Assembly (NCBI RefSeq): GCF_964199755.1 | Contig: NC_133899.1 | Location: forward strand, 2,604,001-2,668,000 | Source: Larus michahellis | Lineage: Eukaryota; Chordata; Aves; Charadriiformes; Laridae | DNA length: 64,000 nt | Direction of reading: 5' to 3' | Shown here: one piece after another, positions 32,501 to 44,500 of the stretch | How positions within the stretch are numbered: position 1 is the stretch's first letter | Layout: every line of letters begins with the position of its first letter | Notes under the pieces: generated by a model | The model's database searches: none | What the model saw: the letters and a program-made list of their open reading frames with translations, nothing else | What the model was told of the DNA's origin: nothing | Position numbers and translations under genes: made by a program

Positions 32501-35500
32501 ATTTGATGTTCGCTGCGAAACAGCCAGTGCTCCCTAGTTGTAAGAATTGGCAGGTAGTTTGGCTCCATGCTTTTCAGGCTGCAGGTTACTTAGGTAACTC
32601 ATAAACGGCATGTTGTTTTATCTGTAAGACTGGGTGGCTGATGCTTTTAGGACTGATGACTCGTAAAAGCAAATGCTAAGGGGTAAAAAACATAAGGTCC
32701 ATCTGGTATCCGAGCATTTTTTGAACAGAAAAAGTTAATGAAGCTGAGAATTTGTGCATGTGCATGAAAACCCGATGGTTATTTGAATCCCCCCAAATAG
32801 GATCTCATCTAAACCCATTTTACCTGTTCTATAGAGGCTGGAGGGACAGTTACTAGGTCCTGACTTTTCGTATTTGGTGACATCTGCATTACAGTATCAG
32901 TATTGTATGTGGCAAAGAATTAAACTACTAAGGATTCTGTACTCTTATGTTTCAGGTGCACATTTGAGACTATGTAGACAAATCTGTTACATTTGTTGTT
33001 GTTTTCTCTTTTTTTTCTCTTGAGAAAGCATGAGAGTGGAACACACATTTGCACTGCACTTCTAACATACTTGTATCTTTTTCTGCAGTTTTCTCCATTT
33101 TTTTTTTCATTTTGAATTAAGAAAACCCAACACTTTAACAGAATATTTAGGTAGCAAGTGCAGTTTTGAGATAACTTGTTGTTCATATATGCTGCAGGAC
33201 CATCTTCATGTAGCAGAAGCAGGATCATGTAAAACTGTTTAATCCTGTCTCTTTTTTTTTTTTTCTTCCCCCCCATTGAAGAGGTGGCGTCCAGGTAACG
33301 GCCTGAACAGTGACGTGGAACAAAAGTCCGGTTGAAAGTGGATCTTTGACGTGCTAGCGGGTCAGATTCTCTTTTACAGCTGGCTGCCACTTGTGCTGCA
33401 CCTCTTTAAGTCTGAACGGATAAATCTCAACGAAGATCGGTTAAAATTCACAGAGCACAATATAATACACAGTATGTGTTCTAGAAATAGCTCACAGATG
33501 GAAAATGTCAAGTTATCCAGTTAAAGATAACAGGCATATTCCTTACGTTTCCACCTGCGAATTTGCAGATTTTCTACATGTGAGAGCTCTTTGAATTGTG
33601 GTACAGTAAATTTCCTGGTGGATAAAGGGGACAAGGGACAATGCTGCTTCCAGACCTGAGCTGGTTCTTGCTTGGTGTGTCACAAGTGCCTGGACTGTTC
33701 TTTGTACACACACTCTTAGCTGCAGCCTGCCACACACCCCATGTGCTGCATAGCAGGTTATTCTATAGTTTACTTATTTCTTGACAACATCATCTGCTCC
33801 ACAGAAGCTTGAGGAGCTCTGCTAGTTGCGTATAATTTTGCTCTTGATCTTCAGTGTCAAATCGGTGATTTGATTGTTAGCTTCTGAAGCCTTTTATCGC
33901 GTGTTAATTATATATGCTAATCTGGCACTAATAACCCCAATATTGCTGCATCAGTATCGGCTACCTCCAAAGATACAGTATTTTAATCTTCTTTAAAATT
34001 CCTTTAGACTTCCTTTGCTGCCCCTGAAATATTATTTTGGGCACTCCTCCTGCAAGCGTGGAATTCCATTAAAATGATCACATATTTCTCATTCCTCTCT
34101 TTTGTTATGAACAGCCTAATAGTGGAAGAACTAGTAGCAGTCAGTGCGGAGTTGAGCCATATCTAATAGCACATGTCATACGGAAGCCGAAGTGCCTGAC
34201 CACCCCCCTGAGTGAGTTACAGGAGGAGAAAGGTATCGAGTCCGGGATTTGGCAAGTGCATAAACACACGTCTTGAATGCTTGCCAAGTTATAGCCGTAG
34301 TCCATAAGTGAATATTCGGTGTCAGCATTTCAGCTAGAAATCGCGTATGTTGAAAGCAGGAACGTATTAAGGTTTTACTTTAAATCTTGACAGTTCGGCT
34401 GTTTGACCAGCTGTTTAAAGTGAAGTTGTGGGTAGATCTTGAGCTCATCATGTATTAGATGGTGAGCAAGGCAAGCACAAAATACATCTTAACGCTTGTC
34501 TAAGATGGGTTTATTCTGCAGCATTGCTACTTGGAATTAATCTGCCAGGACAAGCAGGGTGTGAAGCTTTGAAGACTTTTTTTTTTTTTTCTCCACCTCT
34601 AGAAAGGTGGATTAAATTACTAAGGTGTATCAGTAAATATGCATTTGTTTGATCAGAGTGGAAGGAAGGGGTCTTTGTAGAATCCCTGCTGTATGGCTAA
34701 TGTTGCAAGACTGAAGTTGCTTTTTTAAATCCGCGCTTAATTAGAGAGGGTAGCATTAATGAAAATAGCCTCTGACACTAGCAGGACTCTCTTGAAATGG
34801 ATGAAGGTTTGGAGAACTCTTGTAACACAGAAAGCAACTATTGCATTTCTTGGCACCTCTCTCTTGGCTTTCATAACAAACGTCCCATTAAATGTTATTG
34901 TGTTTGAATGATTTACGCTACCACTGAGATCCTTCAGAGTCTTTCTTTTCTGACATGGACAAATGGGGAAAACTTTTTCAGAGAAACTCAGCATGGTCAG
35001 TCTAATTCAAAGCAACATCCCTGGGTATTTCAAGTATTCCAATAGTCTCATAGTCCTGGTGTCGGCTGAGGCCAATAGATCAAACGCAACGGATGAGAAA
35101 GCAGTTTCTTGCCAGCCAGCGTGCAGAGCTGAATTCTGACCCTCTGCGTGGCATAGGTGGCATGATTCAGGCTAAAACCTGCCTGGAGTTTTTCCTGAAG
35201 CTCAGGACCCAGGATTTAGCACTCGATGTTGAAGTTCAGCCACCTTCCTGTGGATTTGTGGAACCTAATTCAGTACAACTACGGGAAGGTGCTTCTGTAT
35301 AAGTGAATGTCATTGAGGGCCAGGTAAGATGCCGCGTTTTGCAAGTCCATCAGCTGACCAGCTGGCAAGGACAGTGATATGTCTGTGGGGCTTAATCTGT
35401 ACAAAAAATATTAGTTAGTATTGTTTGCTGTTAGTTCATATGAGGTGGGCATGGTGGAAAAGTTGTTTAGCTCACGATAGCTATGGGGTGGTCATTTTAA

Positions 35501-38500
35501 TTTGCTGGGAATGGAATATACCTCTTTCTCCCATTTCAAAGTCTATATTTTGTTTGTCTTCCTGTGCTGAAATGACCTGGTTTGTGGAATTGCTGTATCA
35601 TGTCATCTAGAAACTTCGACAGTAAAGACACAAGCTTCTTTCTAAGGAGATAAAATAACTTCTACCACTGTCTAGGAGTTACCTCCCTTAGCATTGATAA
35701 ATTCTTTGTAATTTTTCATGTACCACACAATTTGAATAGTGTAAATTCCATCACTGTTATTATGGTACCTTGGTACCAAAGCGATAGGTGCATTTGTATA
35801 GGCTTGAGATCCAGCCTCTGCAGTATCTGCAAACCGTGACGTTCTTCACTGAGCTCTTCTCCGGGCCATCCTGGTGCTGCCTTCTGGCCCTGACTCTGCT
35901 GCGCTGCTTGGCAGAGCTCTTGAGAGAGAGGTGGCAAGCAAGTGCTTGTTAATTTATTCTTGCAGAATTCTGGAAATTTGAGGGTGTGGATGGCTTCTGG
36001 GAGCTGTGCTACATCACGAACTGCTGGCATCTTCCCGCTTTGCACTAACTTCTCTGGCTCCCAGCCCGTTTCAGCACCAGGGGCTTGCTGGAATTGAAAG
36101 CCAGCGGAGAGGTGGAGCTGTGATACGTTCCGGGTGTCTGCGGCCGCTTCTTGGAGACATCCAGAGTTCATGGTCTCAGTTAGGGGGTGGGTCTGGAGAT
36201 GATCCCTCCTCTTAAACTCTGGTGGTACGGCAGCCTGTGCCTTCTCCTTTCACCTTTTGTTTGTGGGTGCGCCCATTCCCTGACTCCTCAGCATTGATGT
36301 TTTGGGAAGAAAAATAAAAAGGAAGCTGTAAATTGTTGCCAGGTATGTTTATTATTATAAGTTGATTTTAATATAGACATTTATAACATTTGCTCTGGGG
36401 GCAAGCGCTCCTTTCCAACAGCCTCATGTGCCACCAAGTGTTTCCCTTCTACAGACCCATTGCCCTGGCTCTTAAGTTTCTCCAGGGACTCGTCCTTGAA
36501 GAAATACCTGCTTTCCTTCTGCTTTTTCTCTTTACCATCTTGCAGGGCACAAGCCTTCACTCATTATCTATCGAGCTGAAATTTCCCTAACCATTTTCTG
36601 TGTACGTACTTGTATGTATTTCTCACATTAGATTGTGCTATTGGAAATAGACACCTGAGACTGTTGGAAGGCCCTGTGGCATCACAGCTACCTGAATGTA
36701 GCTCTGGGTGTATTTTGACCTTAGTGAATAGCTAAGGCATTAACGTCCCCAGGGTTTAAACCACTGTAGTCAGTATAGCATAATTCCTTGTTTGTACTGT
36801 GCGGAGGAGCTCTCTATTTTCGTTGTGTCTAACCTCTTGCGTGCTTAGGCAGCAGTGCTCTTTAAAGCATGTGGACCACTTTGTGCCCATGCCACGTGCT
36901 GCTGTCATCTCTGCGGTTTGTTTCTTTGTGGCCACGGGCTCAACTTGTCTTGACTCTGTTTGAAACCTGGTTGCACTGTCTTTAGTAGAAGAGAAAACTG
37001 CTCGTCCGTCATGTGCACTTTATGAAGAGTGAAAAGACCAGCCTTTCCTGTGGGATGGGGCAACGGAAAGGAGACGAAAACTGTTCTGTAATTAATTGTG
37101 AGGAGAAAATCAACATCATCCAGTGGCAGGTGGTAAATGGAAGCATCATCTTACAATTGTAGCATCGTCTTACAATTGTAAGGGCTAAGCGCTTCGGGAA
37201 CGTGAGAGTTACAAACAAGAATCATCGGATGATTCATCCTCTGTTTATGGACAGCATTACAGTCCCTGTTTTCCTGGTGGGGAAACTGAGGTGGAGGATT
37301 TCCCTTCATTCTTCCCCTTCCTTTCCACAAGCTCCCTACCCTGCTACGCATTTTCGTTCTGGTCCTGTAATACCACAAATAGGAATCCGTAGATAACTTG
37401 CAGCAAGCTGAGTTTATTTCTTTGAAGCAAGATACTTACACACATTTGTCCTTGTTATAGAGCTGTATACTGAATTCTATAGGAAGCACTACAGGTCAAG
37501 CCCAGGGAAACCTATAGGAGATGAAACAAAGGACAAAAGTGACATTGTGCAAGGCTGTCAAGGTATGTAACCTCACCTGAAGCATGAATGCAGCTGTGCC
37601 AGTACCTGAAGAATTCCTACATCCATTTTAGAAACGTTTCACCTGAAAAGCTGCTAAAGATCTTGGGCTGAGCAAAATCCCTTCACCCCATCAGCAGGTT
37701 ACATCTGCTGCTAGAATTGGATCCCTTTTTCCCCTGTGAGTGAGGACAAGTGCGTAGAGCTGTGGATCAGCTTCTTTGCCTTTTTTCCCAAATGGAGCCT
37801 CCCTGAGCGCTGTCTTTACTCCGTCTCTGATCCATGGCCACGTTCCATTACCTGGGAAAACTGCAGCCCTTTTGCTGTAGGATGGTTGCCAAGACTGTTG
37901 CATCATAAATGCCAAGCCCCAGTTTACCTGTACTAGGGCTCCATTCACATACTGTTTGCTTTAGGCAGAACCACGTGCCCACAGGGCAGCTTTACTACAT
38001 CCTGCCTTTCCTTTGTAGACACAGGAGCTGTTGTTGTTACATATAGTGTGTTCGTCATGGTCTGGTTCTATGCGGGGATTGGCGTGATCCCTTTCTATGT
38101 CTGCTTTGTAAGGATTTATTCCTACCGTCATCTAGAAGTCATGTTTGGGAGGGATCTCGGAACTTGGGACCGGGAGATCAAAGGAATATGTCCACAAAAT
38201 GTGAAGGGGGGGGATGGGACGGACAAGGTTCTAGGTCCTATGTTGTTTTAGTCGGTTTATCCTTGGTTCCTATCAGTAATGGGGAAATTGCCTGACGGTG
38301 CAGGTGAGTGCCAGCGGAGCAGGTTCAGTGACATGCCTGAAGCCCGTTGGGACTACTAGGACAGAGCAAATAACTGAAGCTGGACCCGCTGTTGCCTTTA
38401 CAAAGCAAAACTTCTCTTTGAAAGCCTCTGGCTTCCCCCTGTGGCTTGAGTCTTTTGAAACGAAGCTCACCTTCTCACCAGAAGAGATGAAGGGGTGAAC

Positions 38501-41500
38501 AGCGCCTTGCGTGAGCGTGCTCTCTCTACAGCAGTCAAAACCCGGTATCTTTCCTACTTCTGCCAGAAGTAATAAGTAAATAAATAAAAGTACTCCCTCT
38601 TATATCTGCAATCACTGCAGCTTTCTAGCTCCTATTATCCCGATTATGTAAAGCCTTTGGAGAGGGGCTGCTGGATCAGACAGGCTGTGTCGCGTCAGGT
38701 TGTGCTGAAGTCCATATTCCTAGAATGACTTCTGAGAACAGCCCCGATGGGTTGCGCTAAAGGTCTGCCTCGCTGTATAGCTGGCCGCTGAAAATGGCCA
38801 GCGGCTGTAGCCTTAGGAAAGATGCTGGAGAAATCAGGGCAGCGCTGTCCGATCTTTCCCTGCACTGTATCATTTCCCTGGTTTATAGTAAAGCTGTGGC
38901 TGTGCAGCTTTCCCCCGTTGTTCGTGTGGAGCGGTTCATCCGAGGTGAACAGAGCGGTGCCAGGAGTCATCCCTCAGCCCCTGCTTTGCAGGGTAGCGTC
39001 TCGGATCAAAGGAATAAAACTTTCTGCTTTAAGAAACCCTGGCCCTCTGGTCTCCTGAGACACTGAGCGGCCACTGGAATTTGTCCTGGAGTTTTACTGA
39101 AAAAGTACTTGGTCTGTTTTTTCATCTCGGTGTCTGTAGGATTCTTTCTGGTGGGTGAGACTGGGTGGGGTTTTTTAGCTATGTTGAAAGCATTTACGCG
39201 TAGTAACTCCACCACCCTCCTTTGGGAAAGACAAATAGTATTACGCAGTGGGAAAGGCGAAGCAGAGAGATTGTGACTTGAAGGGCCCTGAATGACGGCT
39301 GGCGTGGAAGAAGCTCTCAGCCCTTTTCAGAGTCTCTGGCCCTAAGTGTTTTCTTATTTTTCTGGAGCCTGTTTATCTGGCACCGATATGTTTTTAAGGG
39401 CTGAATACAGAAGCTTCCATTGCTTTTCAGCTTTGGACGGTGTACAAAGCTTTTGCCTTTTATGTACACCACTGCCGTCCCACGGTCCGTCCAGCAAACT
39501 GTGCAGAACCAGAACGTGAAAAACGGCCGTGAGTAAGTCAGTATTTAATGTGGAGGCTGAAGCAGCTATTGTCAAAGAAACAGAATGCCTAAATGGGGAA
39601 GGGAATGTCACTGTCACACCTCTAAGGGCTGTCTTCACTACCGGGAAAAGTGTGCTTTTAGATGTGTTAGCTCATCCTTTAAATATCCCTCTGTAAACAA
39701 GGAGAGTTTTATTTTTAGCGTAATCACTGGTCGAAGTGAATCCTGGATCCTCTATTCCCTCCCCATCCACCCCGTTAGGATTCACTAGAGGTGCTTTTAG
39801 TAGATGGAATTGTGATCTGTGCTTAGTGATATTTCCCTGCGTTTTCTTCTCTCCCCCTCACCACCCCCTGTACCACAGACATACTGTAAGTTGACCTTGC
39901 CAACCTTTATTTTCTCCTCCCCTGTATATGTGGACAATGCCCCTTTTAGCATACTGGTTGGAGCAGATATATCGCAATCTTGCTTGCAAGGTGACAGAGC
40001 CGTGACCCTGCAAATCGCTGATAGTGCTGGCCCGCTGCTTGATGCTGAAAAGCCTCCAAGCCCGGGGATGCTGGGTCTTTTGAATTAGATGTACTGTATC
40101 TGCCCCGAACAGCACGGAGCGGGGGGACCCTGGGACACAGGGGGTTACGCTTGGGGGAGGTGGTGCGGCAGGTTTGTCAGCACGGTTCCTCACCACTTGC
40201 TTTTGGCTGTGTGCTGGAGCAGGTCAGCCAAAGCTCAGCAGCTCACGCTGTCCTGTGACCTGCGCCAGAGCCCGCAGGGGTGTCCTTCCCAGTGAAGGAC
40301 AGCTCTGGGTCATTTCGGTCTCGCCCATCCCAAGTGCCCAGACACCCCCGAAGCGCCAAAGGGGTTGAAAGGCATGATACAAAAAAAAAAGTGAATCTGA
40401 AATTCCTTATTTACTTCTGGCTTTCATTCTTGTAGGATGATACGGGCTTTTATTTGCGAAGGTGTCCAGCTCTTTCATTTCTCCGACTTTAAATGCTCTT
40501 GTATTGCGATGACACTCGTTCCTAGGGGGTCGGGGCCGTGGGGAGCCAATGATGCTGAAAGGAGGCATCGTATTCTGGGATGCTGCGCTGGGACTGGCTT
40601 TGCTCTTGCCTGCCTAAAGATCCCCTACAAGCAGCCTTTAGCTGAGCGATATATGGGCACTTAAATCCTCTCAGCCTGTTGCTGTTGTGCTGTGGCCGTA
40701 GCGGGCTCTCCGACCCCTGTGAATGAATGATGCAACTCGTGTCCCTTTTTGCCTGCGTGTGCTCTGACTCACCGGGAAGTCCAGTCGCTCTCGGGGCTCG
40801 CTTGAGCGGGAAGGCGAAGTCTAATCGTTACTGTCAGACCCAGATACAGCGGTCCCTGAAGACCGAGCTCTCTGAAGCCAGCCCGTGGGTATGTCTGACC
40901 TGTCCGTACGCACATGTTGCAGGAAGGCTGTTCCCAGCTCCGGCATGGGCTCTGTGCGTTTCCCTGATCTCTTACAATACAGTTCCTTCTCACAAGCAGG
41001 GCAAGATGCAGGGTGGCAGTGAGCCAATTAAGACCCTTTAAATGCCCAAATAAATACTCCTTCCTCCTCCCATGGGTTTATTTCTCAGTTTGCAGTTTAT
41101 TGTGCTCTTGCTGGCAGGCTGCGGGAACCTGCCTTTGCTCCGAGCTGATGAGATGTGAGCAGCTCTGCTGCGTGGTCCTGCCACAAGCCGGGGAGCAAAG
41201 GCAGGCGCTGCTGATCCCGTGTGACCGTCTCGTGTTGGAGGTGGGCTGGTGAGTCCACGGTGTGCTGGAGCTTGCGTCCTTTGCGTGCACGTGTGCGCTG
41301 GGTACTGGTCTGGAGCTGGGAGGTGACCTTGCTTCAGAGTAGGGGTGTGTTGTTGTTTTCCCTGTGATGCTCAGCATGTGTTGAGGGTCTTAAAGTACTG
41401 GGTGCTCTTGGTGGGCAGTAGCCAAGCCATCCAGGTACTGCTATTTCTGCCTCCCACCTTTATCCATCGCCTTCCTCCCTGTTCTGAATCACCCTGTGTG

Positions 41501-44500
41501 TCTCAGCCCCATGGACAGGCTCGTGGCCAGAGTCTCCCCTGGCAGTCTCCTGGAGAGACTGGTGACCTGATGAAGGTGCTGCTGATCCCCACTCGTATCT
41601 CGGGGGGTTGGATTAAGGCTGAAATACCTGCATCAAATTCTCTGGGCTTTAAACTGCGTAGGTCTAGCCCGTAACCTCAGGAGAGGATGATCTGCATCCA
41701 AGCTGAATGTTTTGAGGAGCAGCTGTTTGGCTGTGGTTGAGGCAGTGGGGTCCTGTGAAAATGAGCTGCAGGATGTAGGAAAGAGCCTTTCCACAAGGGC
41801 AGAGGCCAGCCCGGAAAGGAAATGGGCAGACGGAGGAACGCAGTGGGCAGGTTTTATTCTAGCACGTCCCCTAACAGCAGCAGTGGTTACCTAACGCTGC
41901 CCTGTGCCGGCTTTAGAAAAACTTGCCTGGCTCCTGCAGAGTAAAAATACAAGCTGCAACCTGAGTGGGAAAGGATCCCGCAGGGGAAAAGCCTCCAGCT
42001 CGCGAGGAGAGGTTGAGATCCGCTCCCCCCCGAGCCGCTCGGTGACTGGTCGGCTCTGGGGGCTGGTGACAAGCTGGCACAGGGGCACAAGCGGTGGCTC
42101 GGTGCAAGGGAGATGAGGAGGAGGGGAGGGCATCCAGCACACGGGACACTGTCATTCTCTGCGTGACATTTGCCTGTCTCTGTAACAAACAACAGGCTCT
42201 GGGGAGCAGGCAGTGAGCAGGGCACGAAAATAGTAAGCGATTTGGAAGAGCAGTAAAGGTTTTAGCCATTATTTTCTCTGAAGCAGGTGACACTTGGCCG
42301 GACAGTCAGCAGCTTCGTGGCTTTAGACAAGCCCTAGTTGATGCTGTCCCTCGCCTGGTGGGAGTGCCACGGTGAATTAGTGGCGGGAGCGGGCGATACA
42401 GAGGAGGTGATGGGGAAACAGGGCAAAAAAAGTAGGAAGTTAGGCCTCATTAGTTGCATCAACCACAGAGCAACTTGCAGGTGGTGGGAACTTCTGGGCA
42501 AGCAAAATGCTGCGTGAGGAGGCAGGGTCATCGAGTACAAGGGCAGCCACGGCAGATGTGAGCCGTTGTGCTGGACCGTTCTTGCTTCCATCGTCGCTGT
42601 GCAGCCCTGGTGAGCATCTCTGGCGGTCTGCAGGACCGTCCCTGGCACCACTGGTCGAGAAGGTCAAGCAGAGGATGAGGGTTTCCTTCCATCTGGCTTC
42701 TCTTCCCGTCTGTGCCGCTGACCTGCAGGCGTTATTTATCTCATAGCTTGCCAAATGGGTCAGGACAGGGACATTTCTTCCTTTACGTTTACACGGTGGA
42801 CAGTATGGTATGACGTCGACAGCCTTTTAGGTGCTGCTGTTATACAAATAACTATATATCAGCTCTGGAAATTTGTCCTGACATTTCTATGGTGTTTTCA
42901 CACAACTGCAGCATTACATTGGATCGACTTCACAGGGATTGCAGCTGATGCTAGTGGTTGCGGTAACCACTTTTGTTTATGTGCCCTCAGAAGTGTCCTT
43001 TCCAATACAGCAGGGCAGTTCCTTGTCCCAAGGAGAGTGTGCACTATTCGAACCACCTGTTGCCAGAACGAAAGACGGAACAGGGAAGTGTCTGGCTGCA
43101 GAGCCTTGCTTTTCAAACGTTTCTATTTTAGGAAGAGACTCTTTGTGTTTGCTTAAGTTTTAGCAAAAAAAAAAAAAAAAAAAAGAAAAAGCAAATGCCG
43201 ATTTGTCATCATTTTGTTTTGCGTTTTAAGTGTCTCAGTGAAAAACTGATGTGGTCTCCTCTTGTCCCTTTCCCTTAGTGCTCCTCACGGCAGTGAACTG
43301 TTACAGCGTGAAAGCTGCTACCCGTGTCCAGGATGCCTTTGCTGCGGCAAAACTGCTGGCACTGGCCCTCATCATCATTCTTGGCTTCGTGCAGCTTGCG
43401 AAGGGTGAGTATGTTTCCTTTTTCTTTTGAAGGTGGTGTGCAGTTAAAGCAGAAGCCGGGAATTAGGGATAAAGCCCAAGAGTCCTAACCCAGGCATTTC
43501 GGAGCTTGCAGAAATGCTTCACAAGCATATTTTCTTCTCGTGCGTGCTTGGGTGATGTTTCCAGCTCGTGCTTTGCAAAGGGCTGAGTGCTTTTGTGCAT
43601 TTTATTTGTGAGATTTTGTCTTTACCTGGCTGAAGTTACGCTGGATTTCACGCTACTGCAGCCCAGCATATACCACCCAAGGTCTTTTCCACTTAATTCT
43701 GTCGCTGTGCATCCTCTCGCTTTGAGATTGCAGAGCTGACAAGTCTACAGGGAGTGAAAATTCTGCTGCTATGGCTCTCAGAAGCCTTTTCTGTAACTGG
43801 TGGCTGGTCCCGGCCATTTGCTAGTAGAGAATTACCTGCATGTGCAAACCAGCCCCCAGTAATTTTCATTCTTTCACAAACTTCCCCTGCACGTTTCCCT
43901 TCTTCCCGACGCAGGTATGGAATAGCTTGGTCGAGTCCATGGGGTCAGAGAGGGATGCCTGGGTCAGGCGAGGCTGCAGGAACCGCGTGATGGGCAGTGA
44001 TATTAGGGTTCTCAGCTGACGCTAGCGTGCATGTCTGTCAACTTGTATCTAAAAAAGAAGATAAAAATGGGAAGATAAGGCAAATTTTCTGATGGTTCTG
44101 CTTGTTTTCTTCGCGCACACTTTAAATCCTCTCAAACTTGGGGAGATACTTTGTTCCAAACCCATCTGATTAACTAATCCACACAGCTAAGATTTACTGT
44201 GTGCTTTTTTTATGCAAGTTCTGTGAAAATAAACTTTGCTTAGGAAACAATACGGGCCCTATTTGTTAAATGTGGATAAAAGTCTATAGATAGTCCCTCC
44301 TATCTCTGTACGGGCAAGTGTGTGTGTATGTTTGTGTGTGCACGTGGGTCTTTTTAATTCCCGTCTCAGCGATGGGAGCCAGTGCTGTCTTTGCAGAATT
44401 TCTTGCTTTATCGGGAGTTTTATTTTATTCCAACTCGGTGCCTACGCTCAACAGGAACATTGTGTGAGGCTTATCACAAAATACACCTCCTTCCTCTTTA

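Larger units (their letters stand above)
29539..43278 (+). other. SLC7A5: SLC7A5 intron 1 (13.7 kb)
   Basis: Large intron with no recognised nested gene. Its contents: an old MIR/L2-like relic at about 31250-31365 and perhaps another at 37240-37300; a 19-base tandem duplication at 37142-37179; CACGTG E-boxes at 36893 and 37972; a TGATGCAAC element at 40728-40736; and a 20-base A-run at 43165-43184 just upstream of exon 2. Open frames across 39800-42750 on both strands follow local GC content and have no family match. The acceptor is CCCTTTCCCTTAG. Confidence 0.8.
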
